A stretch of 64,000 bases of DNA, taken from assembly GCF_018362975.1 (NCBI RefSeq), contig NZ_CP074371.1, positions 7,316,001-7,380,000 of the forward strand, given 5' to 3'. The notes under the pieces are model-generated. The model did not search any database. It saw only the letters and a list, made by a program, of their open reading frames with translations, and was not told the origin of the DNA. How positions within the stretch are numbered: position 1 is the stretch's first letter; every line of letters starts with the position of its first letter. This document shows positions 1 through 8,358 of the stretch, in pieces. Source of the stretch: Nocardia tengchongensis. GTDB taxonomy: Bacteria > Actinomycetota > Actinomycetes > Mycobacteriales > Mycobacteriaceae. Position numbers and translations under genes: made by a program.

Positions 1-351
1 CGGCGTATCCGGCAGTGCCGCATGGCATCCGGCGATGATGCGTTCCAGATCGCGGCGCATGAGCGGCTCGCCGCCGGTGAAACGCACCTCGTGCACGCCG
101 AGTTCGCGCACCGCCAGCGTCACCAGCCGCACGATCTCCTCGGGGGCGAGCAGTTCGTCGGCGGGGATCGCGGGCAGGCCCTCCTCGGGCATGCAGTAGG
201 TGCAGCGCAGCGAGCACTTCTCGGTGATGGACACCCGCAGATCCCGCGCCACCCGGCCGAAGCGGTCAAGCAGGACGGGGGTGTCCGGGCGGCCGTCGGT
301 ATCGGGTCGCCCCGTTCGCACAGCGGGCATACCCATCGCGACCACGGTCAT
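1..351 (-). CDS. moaA: GTP 3',8-cyclase MoaA, N-terminal 117 residues (runs off the left edge)
   Basis: MoaA is a radical SAM enzyme that carries out the first step of molybdenum cofactor synthesis, converting GTP to 3',8-cyclo-7,8-dihydro-GTP in the cytoplasm. The visible part reads in frame from an ATG at 351 to base 1. It carries the CxxxCxxC iron-sulfur motif (Cys46, Cys50, Cys53, with CTYCMPEEG) and the GGEP SAM-binding motif near residue 97. The C-terminal half, including the second iron-sulfur cluster, lies outside the window. It is divergent from moeA, 107 bases away, which fits a Moco locus. The family call is firm; the exact start is less so, because another in-frame ATG lies five codons downstream. 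Confidence 0.93.
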   Translation of the reverse strand, partial: MTVVAMGMPAVRTGRPDTDGRPDTPVLLDRFGRVARDLRVSITEKCSLRCTYCMPEEGLPAIPADELLAPEEIVRLVTLAVRELGVHEVRFTGGEPLMRRDLERIIAGCHAALPDTP

Positions 352-443
352 TGGACCATTATTGCCTGGTCCGCAAGTCTTCGTAGATTCCTACGAGCGG
401 GACCCCGTGATCAGCCGGTCACGGCCTGGAGGATCCACCCGCG

Positions 444-449
444 TATAGG
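444..449 (+). promoter_or_regulatory. -10 element for moeA, near-leaderless
   Basis: TATAGG ends nine bases before the moeA ATG at 459. No Shine-Dalgarno sequence fits between them, so the transcript probably starts at or just before the start codon. This is inference from spacing only. Confidence 0.45.
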
Positions 450-458
450 CTCACGACT

Positions 459-1664
459 ATGAGTTCCCGGCACGCGACCGCCCCGGCCCGACCCGTCGAC
501 GACCATCGCCGGCGCATCGAGGACGCGCTGCGCCCGCTGGCCGGTCGGGTCGCCGAGACCGTCCCGATCGCCGCCGCGCTGGGCCGTCGGCTCGCGGTCG
601 ACGTGTCCGCGCCCCTGGATCTGCCGGTGTTCCGGAACTCGGCGATGGACGGCTACGCGGTGGCGGCGGAATCGGTGGCGATCGTGCCCGCGACCCTGCC
701 GCTGGCCGGCGTGGTCGCGGCCGGGAACACCGAGGGGCTGGTCCTGCCCCCGGGCGCCGCCGTGAAGGTGATGACCGGCGCGCCCGTGCCGCCCGGCGCG
801 GACTGCGTGGTGCCGGTCGAGCACACCGAATCCGATGGCGTCACCGTGACGATCCGAACCAGCCGTGCCACCGGCGATTTCGTGCGCGAGCCCGGCACCG
901 ACGTGCGTGCCGGACAGTTGCTGGCCGCCGCGGGCACCCTGCTGCGGCCCCGGCACATCGCGGCGCTGGCCGCGGTCGGGCTGGGCGAGCTGTCGGTGAC
1001 GCGGCGGGTGCGGGCCGCGGTCCTCACCACCGGCGACGAACTGCGCCCCGCGGGCGCGGTGCTGCTGCCGGGACAGATCTTCAACTCCAATGGCATCGCG
1101 CTGGCCGCGGCCCTGTCCGACAACGGCGTCGAGGTGGTGTCGGTGGCGCATTCCACCGACGAGCACGCCGAGTTCCGGCTGCGGCTGGCCGAGGCGGTGG
1201 CCCAGGCCGATGTGGTGTTCACTTCCGGCGGCGTCTCCATGGGCGACTTCGAGGTGGTGAAGGAGGTGCTGGCGGCCCAGGGCGGCGAATTCGGTTCGGT
1301 CGCACTGCAACCCGGCGGCCCGCAGGGCCTGAGCACGGTCGACGGCGTGCCGGTGCTGAGCTTCCCGGGGAATCCGGTGAGCACCATGGTGTCGTTCGAG
1401 GTGTTCGCCCGCCCGATCCTGCGCGAGCTGGCGGGCCTGCCCGCGCTGCCGATCACCGAACTGCCGCTGCTGCAGGCGGTCCGCTCCCCCGCCGGGAAGC
1501 GGCAGTTCCTGCGCGGCAAGCTGACCGAGGGCGGGGTGGCGCTGGTGTCGGGTCAGGGCTCGCATCTGATCGCGGCCATGGCCCACGCCGATGTGCTGAT
1601 CGACATTCCGGCCGCCGTCACCGAGGTGCCCGCGGGCACGATCGTCGAGGTCCGGCCGCTGTGA
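459..1664 (+). CDS. moeA: Molybdopterin molybdenumtransferase MoeA
   Basis: MoeA inserts molybdate into adenylated molybdopterin, the last step of Moco synthesis. The 401-residue length is normal for the family. Recognisable segments are the N-terminal NSAMDGYAV motif, the MTGAPVPPGAD segment near residue 110, the MPT-binding-domain motif TSGGVSMGDFE near residue 260, and LSFPGNPVST near residue 305. The C-terminal beta-barrel domain is complete. The ATG at 459 follows a -10-like box closely, so the mRNA may be leaderless. It starts a rightward Moco gene group with moaC-mogA and moaE, 33 bases ahead of the next start. Confidence 0.95.
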   Translation: MSSRHATAPARPVDDHRRRIEDALRPLAGRVAETVPIAAALGRRLAVDVSAPLDLPVFRNSAMDGYAVAAESVAIVPATLPLAGVVAAGNTEGLVLPPGAAVKVMTGAPVPPGADCVVPVEHTESDGVTVTIRTSRATGDFVREPGTDVRAGQLLAAAGTLLRPRHIAALAAVGLGELSVTRRVRAAVLTTGDELRPAGAVLLPGQIFNSNGIALAAALSDNGVEVVSVAHSTDEHAEFRLRLAEAVAQADVVFTSGGVSMGDFEVVKEVLAAQGGEFGSVALQPGGPQGLSTVDGVPVLSFPGNPVSTMVSFEVFARPILRELAGLPALPITELPLLQAVRSPAGKRQFLRGKLTEGGVALVSGQGSHLIAAMAHADVLIDIPAAVTEVPAGTIVEVRPL

Positions 1665-1697
1665 ACACCCGCGATCCGCTGTGCCAAGGTGATGGAC

Positions 1698-2725
1698 ATG
1701 AGTGAGTTGTCGCATGTCGACCGTGAGGGTCGCGCCCGCATGGTCGACGTGAGCGCGAAGGCCGACACCGCCCGCATCGCGGTCGCGGCGGGCGAATTGC
1801 AAACCACCGCCGACGTCATCCGCCTGGTCCGGGCCGACGACATGCCCAAGGCCGACGTGCTCAGCACCGCCCGCATCGCCGGCATCAACGGAGCCAAGAA
1901 GACCTCCGAACTGATCCCGCTGTGCCATCAGCTGGCGCTGTCGTCGGTGAACGTGAGCTTCGGCTTCACCGACACCACCATCACCATCGAGGCCACCGCG
2001 AAGACCAAGGGGCCCACCGGGGTCGAGATGGAGGCGCTGACCGCGGTGGCGGTCGCGGGACTCACGCTGCACGACATGGTGAAGGCGGTGGATCCGGCGG
2101 CCACGCTGAACGGGGTCCGGCTGGTCACCAAAGAAGGTGGCAAGCACGGACATTGGGTGCGCCCCGAAGCCGAACAGCACGCCGGACACCATCACGAGAA
2201 GCACGCGGCGCGCGAGAAGACCACTGTCGCAAAGGCTCCGCTTGTGGGCGAGGGCCGCACGGCCGCCGTCGTGGTCGCCTCGACCGGCGTCGCCGCCGGC
2301 ACCCGCACCGACACCACCGGCCCCGCACTCGCGGAATGGCTTGCCGCGCAGGGTTTCTCGGTGCGCGGACCATTGGTCTTCGCGGACTCCGACATCACCT
2401 ACGGCCTCGAGGACGCCCTGTCCCGGGAGCCGGACCTGATCGTCACGACCGGCGGCACGGGGGCTTCCCCCACCGATGCCACCCCGGAAGCCACACTCGC
2501 CCTGCTGGATCGGGAACTGCCGGGGTCGCCGACGCCATCCGCCAGGCCGGGACCGCGAAATTCCCGCTCGCGGCGCTGAGCCGGGGCGTGGCCGGACTGG
2601 CCGGGCGCACCGTGATCGTCAATCTGCCCGGTTCGCCGGGCGGGGTGAAGGACGGCATCGCCGTCCTGACACCGCTGCTCGAACATCTGCTGGCCCAGGT
2701 GGCCGGAGGAGGCAACCATGAGTGA
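1698..2725 (+). pseudogene. moaCB: MoaC-MogA/MoaB fusion broken by a one-base frameshift
   Basis: The first ~160 codons are MoaC (cyclic pyranopterin monophosphate synthase), with LCHQLALS, MEALTAVAVAGLTLHDMVKA and GGKHGHW, and are intact. A His-rich linker leads into a MogA/MoaB-type molybdopterin adenylyltransferase domain with TTGGTGASPTD. In that frame the protein ends early at 2579. The expected continuation (GVADAIRQAGTAKFPLAALS, then NLPGSPGGVKD) lies in another frame and stops at 2725. Adding one G to the run at 2522-2525 restores the full fusion. Its end would then overlap moaE by 8 bases, as expected for coupled genes. Start: ATG 1698 has AAGG 8 bases upstream; ATG 1692 is possible. 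MoaC-MoaB fusions are known in actinobacteria. Sequencing error is the likeliest cause of the break. Confidence 0.85.
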
Positions 2726-3137
2726 GCTGCTGGCCCGGATCAGCGATCAACCGCTGAATCCGGCCGAGGTCGAGCGGGCCGTGGACGGTCCGCACCACGG
2801 GGCGGTCGTCGTGTTCACCGGCAAGGTGCGCGATCACGATGGCGGGCAATCGGTTTCGGCGCTGGAGTACTCCGCCCACCCGCAGGCCGAACAGTTCCTG
2901 CGCAAGGTGTGCGAGGAGGTGGCCCAGACCTCCGGGCTGCCGGTCGCCGCGGTGCACCGCGTCGGCGATCTGACGATCGGCGACCTCGCGATCGCCGTGG
3001 CCGTGGCCGCCCCGCACCGCGCGGAGGCGTTCACCACCTGCGCCGAACTCGTGGACCGCATCAAGCACGAGGTCCCCATCTGGAAGCGTCAGATGTTCGC
3101 CGACGGCCTCTCCGAATGGGTCAACGCCTGCGGCTGA
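2718..3137 (+). CDS. moaE: Molybdopterin synthase catalytic subunit MoaE
   Basis: MoaE is the large subunit of molybdopterin synthase. With thiocarboxylated MoaD it adds the dithiolene sulfurs to cyclic pyranopterin monophosphate. The 139-residue protein has the typical GAVVVFTGKVRDH segment near residue 28 and the active-site lysines in IKHEVPIWKR (Lys116, Lys123). Its ATG lies inside the end of the moaC-mogA reading frame (8-base overlap), pointing to translational coupling. No moaD is visible in the window. Its 3' end overlaps the 3' end of the opposing permease remnant by 49 bases. Confidence 0.94.
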   Translation: MSELLARISDQPLNPAEVERAVDGPHHGAVVVFTGKVRDHDGGQSVSALEYSAHPQAEQFLRKVCEEVAQTSGLPVAAVHRVGDLTIGDLAIAVAVAAPHRAEAFTTCAELVDRIKHEVPIWKRQMFADGLSEWVNACG

Positions 3138-3849
3138 ACGCCTTTCACGGCACGGGCGATCTCCCCCAGCCTGGTGTGGTTGAAGAGCAGGTTCAGCGTG
3201 AAGGCGGTGGCGGCGGCGAGGCTGATGCCGCTGTTCAGCAGGATCTGCGCCGATGACGGGAACTTGTCGAACATGCCCTTGGTCAGTACCGGCACCAGGC
3301 CCACACCGATCGAGACGGCGATGATGGTCAGGTTCACGCGGTCGGTGAGGTCGGCCTTGCGCAGGGTGTCCACGCCGATCACCGCGATGGTCGCGAACAG
3401 GACCAGGCCGACGCCGCCCACGACCGGCTGCGGGACCGCGGCGACCAGTGCGCCGAAGCGCGGCGCCAGGCCGAGGATCACCAGGATCGCGCCGCTCACC
3501 GCCGTCACGTAGCGGCTGTGCACGCGGGTGGTGGCGACCGCACCGACATTCTGGTTGAAGACGGTGTCCGCGAAGGAATTCAGCACGCCGGCCAGCACCG
3601 CGGACAGGCCGTCGCCGACCAGGCCGCGCGCCACATCGGCTCGGGTCAGGGACTTTCCGGTGATCTCGCCCAGGGCGAGCATGCTGGCGGTGGACTCGGC
3701 GAACACCACCGCCATCACGATGGTCATGGCCACCACGGCGGTGACCGGGAACTGCGGGGCGCCGAAATGGAACGGGTGCGGCGCGCCAGGCCGAACACGA
3801 GCAGGCGATGCCAGGGCAGCCGCGTGTCTACGGGATGTGGCGATGTCAT
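3089..3849 (-). pseudogene. NCS2 xanthine/uracil-type permease with its middle deleted
   Basis: The nucleobase:cation symporter-2 family imports xanthine, urate or uracil. Reading leftward from ATG 3849, the first 22 codons look like a normal family N-terminus (HPVDTRLPWHRLLVFGLA). They then run, out of frame, straight into HPFHFGAPQFP at 3778, which normally sits more than 200 residues into the protein. From there the C-terminal half is intact, including AESTASMLALGEITG, FADTVFNQNVG and several membrane segments, up to the stop at 3089. The junction lies between about 3778 and 3786. This is an internal deletion of roughly 600 bases plus a frame change, so it is not a simple one-base error. 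It sits divergent from urate oxidase and was probably the purine importer of the locus. Confidence 0.85.
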
Positions 3850-3885
3850 GGTTCGTCACGCTAGGTAGTTCCCCGTGCCGGGGCC

Positions 3886-3935
3886 TTTGTCCGTTCGGCC
3901 AAACGTCGCGGTCCCGGCGTCCGGTGTTTTGTCCG
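3886..3935. repeat. Direct repeat TTTGTCCG x2 upstream of urate oxidase
   Basis: TTTGTCCG occurs at 3886-3893 and again at 3928-3935, 42 bases apart (about four helical turns), in the gap between the permease start and the urate oxidase start. It is a candidate site for the PucR regulator encoded just downstream. The role is inferred from position only. Confidence 0.35.
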
Positions 3936-4007
3936 CCGAACCAGCGTGTGCGGCGGTCCCGGTGGGTCATGGTGAGGCACAGTGATCAGCGACCACGGGA
4001 GGCGTCC

Positions 4008-4928
4008 ATGACCGAAACCGGCGGCCGGATCGTGCTCGGCCCGCATCAGTACGGGAAGGCCGAGAACCGGGTGGTGCGGATCTACCGCGACACCGCCCGG
4101 CACGAGATCCGGGACCTGAACGTGTCCTCGTGCCTGCGTGGCGCCTTCGACGACGCGCACACGCTCGGCGATCAGGGCTCGGTGCTGCCGACGGATTCGC
4201 AGAAGCAGACCATCTACACCTACGCCAAGAGTCACGGCGACGGCAGCATCGAGGACTACGGGCTGGCGTTGGCCCGGCATTTCGCCGACGAGTTCGAGCC
4301 GGTGGAATCGGCGCGCATCGAGATCGAAGAGTATGCGTGGCAGCGGGTTCCGGTCGGCGGCAGCGGCCACGACCACACCTGGACGCGGGTCGGGCCGGAA
4401 GTGCGGACCGCGGCCGTCACCGTCGGCGGGAGCGGCGCGGACCGCCGCGAATGGGTGATCGGCGGCGTCAAGGATCTGGTGATCCTCAAGTCCACGGGCT
4501 CGGAGTTCGCGGGCTTCCTGACCGATCCGTTCACCGTGCTGGAACCCGCCTACGACCGGATCCTGGCCACCAGCCTCGACGCCCGCTGGCGCTTCGCCAC
4601 CGCGCCCGGCGACTGGGACGCCGCCTACCACGGGATTCGCGCGGCACTGGTGGAGACGTTCGCGATGCTGCACTCGAAAGCCTTGCAGCAGACGCTGTTC
4701 GAGATGGGCAAGGCCGCGCTGGAGGCGTATCCGGGCCTGGCGGAGATCCGGTTCTCGGCCCCCAACAAGCATCACTTCGCGTACGACACCGGGCGTTTCG
4801 GCGTTCCGAACAACGGCGAAGTGTTCCACGCCGACGACCGCCCCTACGGCCTGATCCAGGCCAGTGTCCTGCGCGAGGGCGCACCCGACGCCGGGATCGC
4901 CTGGGACGCCTACACCGGCGCGGTCTGA
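4008..4928 (+). CDS. pucL: Urate oxidase (factor-independent urate hydroxylase)
   Basis: This cofactor-free enzyme oxidises urate to 5-hydroxyisourate with O2, releasing H2O2, at the start of the ureide branch of purine breakdown. The 306-residue length is usual for bacterial uricases. The catalytic pair is visible as Lys17 (QYGKAENRV) and Thr62 (PTDSQKQT), and the C-terminal FSAPNKHHFAYD segment is present. The ATG at 4008 has a GGGAGG ribosome-binding site 6 bases upstream. It faces the pucR-type regulator gene tail to tail with a 19-base overlap, and sits beside a broken purine permease. No allantoinase or HIU hydrolase gene is in the window. Confidence 0.95.
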   Translation: MTETGGRIVLGPHQYGKAENRVVRIYRDTARHEIRDLNVSSCLRGAFDDAHTLGDQGSVLPTDSQKQTIYTYAKSHGDGSIEDYGLALARHFADEFEPVESARIEIEEYAWQRVPVGGSGHDHTWTRVGPEVRTAAVTVGGSGADRREWVIGGVKDLVILKSTGSEFAGFLTDPFTVLEPAYDRILATSLDARWRFATAPGDWDAAYHGIRAALVETFAMLHSKALQQTLFEMGKAALEAYPGLAEIRFSAPNKHHFAYDTGRFGVPNNGEVFHADDRPYGLIQASVLREGAPDAGIAWDAYTGAV

Positions 4929-6574
4929 CCCGACAGCGTCCGCACCGCCAGGTACAGGTCCAGCCGATCGTCCATGCGCCCGAGATCGCGCCCGGTCAGC
5001 TCCTCGATCCGGCCGATCCGGTAGCGAACGGTATTGAGGTGCACATGCATTCGGTCCGCCGCCTGCCGCCAGGATCCCTCGCTGCCGAGGAACGTCTCCA
5101 GCGTCTCCAGCAGTCCGGCCCCGTGCAGCCGGTCGTATTCCAGCACCGGACCCAGCACCCGTTCCGCGAACCGCCGCTGCAGCCCGCCCGGGACCGCGGT
5201 GAGCAGGCCCACCGCCGAATCGATGTCGGCGACCCGCACCGCGACCGGGCCGCTGTCGTCGCGGGCCGCGGTGGACGCTGCCGCCGCCGCGCCGATCGCA
5301 CTCGCCAGGCTCTCCTCCGGCTGCCGCGCACTCACTCCGATGGCCAGTCGAATACCGCTGAGCGCCGGGGCGATTCGACCGACCCGCCGACGCACCGCCT
5401 CCGCCACCCCGGCTTGCGGGGCGGCCGTCACACCGACCAGCCTGCCTTCGCGGTCGAGCGCGGTGACGAGGTCCGGCAGCGCATCGTGCAGTGCCGTGCG
5501 CACCGCCATCGATCCGGCTGCTGTGTCGGTCGCATCCCATAAACGATGTGGGGCAGTGGAACTCGAGTCGTTTGCAAAGCCGGCCGCGAATCCCGAATCC
5601 CGGCCATCCGTCGTGGTGCCGGTCCCGGCAACCGGTGCACCCGCCCGGTCGATGGCGCCCGCGACACCACCCGGGAGCACTCGGCGCTGCGGCGCCACGG
5701 GTTTCGGCTCGGCCTCGGCGACGTGGATCTCGCACACGATGGCCGACTCGGTGCGGCCGGGCTGCTCGGTGAACGGCATCGGGAAGCGGTCGGCCAGTTC
5801 CCAATCCAGGTGCTGCCGGTCGGCGCGGCGCTGGCGGTAGAGCTCGGCTACGGCGGCCAGGTCGGCGCCGTAGGGGTCGAGTTCGGGGGCCGAGGGGCGG
5901 ATCACCAGGTACCAGGCGGTGATTCGATCGCCCGCGCCCACCTGGTGGACCCGCAGGGCTCCGGCGGTGACGGCGGGCAGGCGGGGTGCGGTGAGGGCGG
6001 TGGCGAGGATGCGGACGATCTCGGTCTCGGCGAGTTCGCCGGTGCCCGCGAGCACGGTGCCGGTCGCGGTCAGCAGCCAGGCCGAGACCTGTTGTTCGGT
6101 GGCGAAATCCGCGACCAGGGTCTCGATCGCGGCTCCGGCGGCGACCGCGGAGAGCAGCTTGCGCTGGCGGTCGGCCCGCGATTGCACGCGCCGCCAGCGC
6201 ACTTCGGCCGCCTGCTCGGCCAGGTATTCGATGATCCGGCTGAACGGCACGCTCTGCGGCGCGGACAGCAGCGGCAGGCCGTGGCGGCGGCAGGCCTCGA
6301 CCACGTCCGGCGGCACCAGGCCGTGCAGCGCCTGCCCGGCCACCACGCCGGCGACCCCCGCCCCGGCCAGCAGACCCACGTAGCGGTCCGAGTCGGTGGC
6401 CGCCTGCCGCCACACCAGGCCGGTGCAGACCAGCGCGCCGGGCGTCACGAACGGCCGGGGATCGGGCATATCCGTCGCGCAGACTCGCGCGACCGGCCGA
6501 TCCAGCTCCCCCGCGTCCCCGTGCAGCAACCGCATGCGCAGTTGCGGCGCATCGAGAATGTCGCGCACCCGCAC
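4910..6574 (-). CDS. PucR family transcriptional regulator
   Basis: PucR-type regulators control purine catabolism genes in several Gram-positive bacteria. The 554-residue protein starts VRVRDILDAPQL, the typical opening of the N-terminal PucR domain (about residues 1-120). It ends with the PucR C-terminal helix-turn-helix (LETFLGSEGSWRQAADRMHVHLNTVRYRIGRI spans about the last 70 residues; key part HLNTVRYRI). Start: GTG 6574 is preceded by GGGAGG; a longer frame upstream has no family similarity. The position beside urate oxidase suggests it senses a purine or ureide and controls that gene. The middle region (about residues 290-370) is low complexity and probably a linker. Confidence 0.9.
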   Translation of the reverse strand: MRVRDILDAPQLRMRLLHGDAGELDRPVARVCATDMPDPRPFVTPGALVCTGLVWRQAATDSDRYVGLLAGAGVAGVVAGQALHGLVPPDVVEACRRHGLPLLSAPQSVPFSRIIEYLAEQAAEVRWRRVQSRADRQRKLLSAVAAGAAIETLVADFATEQQVSAWLLTATGTVLAGTGELAETEIVRILATALTAPRLPAVTAGALRVHQVGAGDRITAWYLVIRPSAPELDPYGADLAAVAELYRQRRADRQHLDWELADRFPMPFTEQPGRTESAIVCEIHVAEAEPKPVAPQRRVLPGGVAGAIDRAGAPVAGTGTTTDGRDSGFAAGFANDSSSTAPHRLWDATDTAAGSMAVRTALHDALPDLVTALDREGRLVGVTAAPQAGVAEAVRRRVGRIAPALSGIRLAIGVSARQPEESLASAIGAAAAASTAARDDSGPVAVRVADIDSAVGLLTAVPGGLQRRFAERVLGPVLEYDRLHGAGLLETLETFLGSEGSWRQAADRMHVHLNTVRYRIGRIEELTGRDLGRMDDRLDLYLAVRTLSGQTAPV

Positions 6575-6658
6575 GGCGCACCTCCCGTGATCGGTCCGAA
6601 TGTCCGCCACGGTAGAAGCCGGTTGTTGCCACCCCGTTTCCGCTGAATCACACATCGG

Positions 6659-6664
6659 TAGGGT
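6659..6664 (+). promoter_or_regulatory. -10 element, leaderless start for the COG0523 gene
   Basis: TAGGGT followed by 7 bases and then the GTG at 6672. There is no ribosome-binding site in the gap, so the mRNA probably begins at the start codon. The box supports GTG 6672 over the longer frame that extends upstream. Confidence 0.5.
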
Positions 6665-6671
6665 GGTCGCC

Positions 6672-7754
6672 GTGAGTCGGCGCATTCCAGTACTGATCGT
6701 GGCCGGGTTCCTCGGCGCCGGGAAGACGACGCTGCTCAACCGGCTGTTGCGCACCCGCAACGCGCGGATCGGGGTGGTGGTCAACGACTTCGGCGCGGTG
6801 AACATCGACGCCATGCTGGTGGCCGGGCAGGTCGACGCCATGGTGTCGCTGGGCAACGGGTGCGTGTGCTGTGCCGTCGACGTAAGCGAACTGGACGGAC
6901 TGTTCGATCGGCTCGCGCATCCCAAGCAGAAGATCGACGTCATCGTGGTGGAGGCCAGCGGGCTGGCCGAACCGCGGAATCTGATTCGCATGGTGGTGAA
7001 CAGCGACAACCCGCGGATCCGCTACGGCGGACTGGTCGAGGTGGTCGACGCCGAGCACTTCCCGCAGACCCGGGAACTGCATCCGGAACTGACCACGCAC
7101 CTGCGCATGGCGGATCTGGTGGTGCTGAACAAGTCCGACCGGGTCGAAGCCGACGCGCTGGAACGACTCCGGTCCGAGATCGCCGAGCTGGTCGGACCGG
7201 TGCCGGTGTACCCGACCAGCCGCGGGCGCATCGACCCCGGCCTGCTGTTCGACCTGCCGAACCGGCCGGCGGGCGCCCCGCGCGTCGGCGAACAACTCAG
7301 CTTCGACGAACTCCTGCTCGACGAGACCGCGCCCGACCACGGCGACCACTGCCACGACGGCTGCTCACACGACCATCGGCACCTGCACGACGACTACGAC
7401 AGCGTGTCCTTCACCTCCGACACCGACCTCAACCCGCGCGAACTCGTCGCGCTGCTGGAGAGTCCGCCGTCAGGACTGTTCCGCGCCAAGGGCGTGCTGG
7501 CCTTCGCGGTCCCCGAGGACCCGCGAAAGTTCGTGCTGCACATGGTCGGCCGCCACATCACCCTCGAGCCCACCGGCTGGGCCCGCCACGAGCCCCGGGT
7601 CAGCAACCTGGTCCTGATCGGCTCCGGCCTCGACGGCGACGACGTCACCGCCCGGCTGCGCGCCACCGTCCACGCCGCCGCCGACCCCCTCGACGATCAC
7701 GCTCTCCTCCCCGTCTGGCGCTACGTCGACCAGGCGCTTGTCGGCGAGAGCTGA
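6672..7754 (+). CDS. COG0523 (CobW-type) metal-chaperone GTPase
   Basis: Members of this G3E GTPase family deliver zinc, cobalt or iron to client enzymes or help cells under zinc shortage. The 360-residue protein has the P-loop GFLGAGKTT (residues 12-20), the metal-binding CxCC motif (CVCC, residues 64-67), the VVLNKSDR guanine-specificity motif, a His-rich stretch near residues 221-238 (DHGDHCHDGCSHDHRH), and a C-terminal CobW domain. Start GTG 6672 is favoured by a -10 box 7 bases before it. The true client is unknown, and no Zur-regulated or cobalamin gene lies next to it. The last 285 bases overlap the reverse-strand frame of the next gene. Confidence 0.9.
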   Translation: MSRRIPVLIVAGFLGAGKTTLLNRLLRTRNARIGVVVNDFGAVNIDAMLVAGQVDAMVSLGNGCVCCAVDVSELDGLFDRLAHPKQKIDVIVVEASGLAEPRNLIRMVVNSDNPRIRYGGLVEVVDAEHFPQTRELHPELTTHLRMADLVVLNKSDRVEADALERLRSEIAELVGPVPVYPTSRGRIDPGLLFDLPNRPAGAPRVGEQLSFDELLLDETAPDHGDHCHDGCSHDHRHLHDDYDSVSFTSDTDLNPRELVALLESPPSGLFRAKGVLAFAVPEDPRKFVLHMVGRHITLEPTGWARHEPRVSNLVLIGSGLDGDDVTARLRATVHAAADPLDDHALLPVWRYVDQALVGES

Positions 7755-8309
7755 TTCGGCTTCCAGTTCGGCCCGCAGCTCGGCCACCTCGGCGGCCAGC
7801 TCGTCGCGCATCACCTCGCGCTCGGCCAGCGCCGCCCGCATGGTCTCGACACTGTCGTTCATGGCCGCCAGCCGCTGATCGGCGCCCTTCAGCAGCCACT
7901 CCACCACGTCCCGGCGGCCGACCGCGGCGCTCGCGGCGCGCACCCAGTCGACCGCGAACTCCACCCACTCCTGCGGCTTGGGCACGTCCTTGGGTTCGTC
8001 CCACCCCTTGCGCTGGGCCGCCTTGGTGGACAGCACCAGCTGCGCCTTCTTGCCCCGGCCCGGCGAGTTCATCTCCGCCATGGACATCTTGCCCGCGCTG
8101 GTCACCACGGCGGTGAACCGGTACTTGCCCGCGAGGTGCATGCGCAGTTCGGCGGTGCCGCGGCCGTCGGAGTCCATGGCCCCCAGCCACGGCCCGTCCG
8201 CCGCCTCGATGATGGCCGCCAGAATCTCCAACTGCCCGACACCGCGGCGCAACCGCGCCGCGGCGGTCCGCAACGCGCCCGGCGTGGCCGTCATCTGATC
8301 CCAATGCAT
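7470..8309 (-). CDS. Hypothetical protein with a C-terminal coiled coil
   Basis: I do not recognise a named family. The frame runs from ATG 8309 and gives 279 residues. The first ~200 residues look like real protein: a mixed alpha/beta region with the segments KYRFTAVVTSAG and KAQLVLSTKAAQRKGWDEP, then a Glu/Ala/Leu-rich coiled coil (EREVMRDELAAEVAELRAEL). The last ~95 codons are antisense to the end of the COG0523 gene and are Gly/Val/Asp-rich low complexity. The natural stop may therefore have been nearer 7750 and lost. The product call is open; the N-terminal two thirds is well supported as coding. Confidence 0.6.
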   Translation of the reverse strand: MHWDQMTATPGALRTAAARLRRGVGQLEILAAIIEAADGPWLGAMDSDGRGTAELRMHLAGKYRFTAVVTSAGKMSMAEMNSPGRGKKAQLVLSTKAAQRKGWDEPKDVPKPQEWVEFAVDWVRAASAAVGRRDVVEWLLKGADQRLAAMNDSVETMRAALAEREVMRDELAAEVAELRAELEAESALADKRLVDVAPDGEESVIVEGVGGGVDGGAQPGGDVVAVEAGADQDQVADPGLVAGPAGGLEGDVAADHVQHELSRVLGDREGQHALGAEQS

Positions 8310-8358
8310 GCCCCGAACATATCCCCACCGCGGGACGCCGCCGTGATTGACTGGCCGA

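Noticed and set aside
411..2204. A 597-codon open frame on the reverse strand across moeA and moaC
   Set aside because: Its protein is Arg/Gly/His-rich low complexity with no family pattern. It is the antisense of two clear Moco genes, a usual effect of very high GC.
2500..2600. Programmed frameshift as the explanation for moaC-mogA
   Set aside because: No slippery heptamer or downstream pseudoknot is evident, and the same kind of change recurs in unrelated genes.
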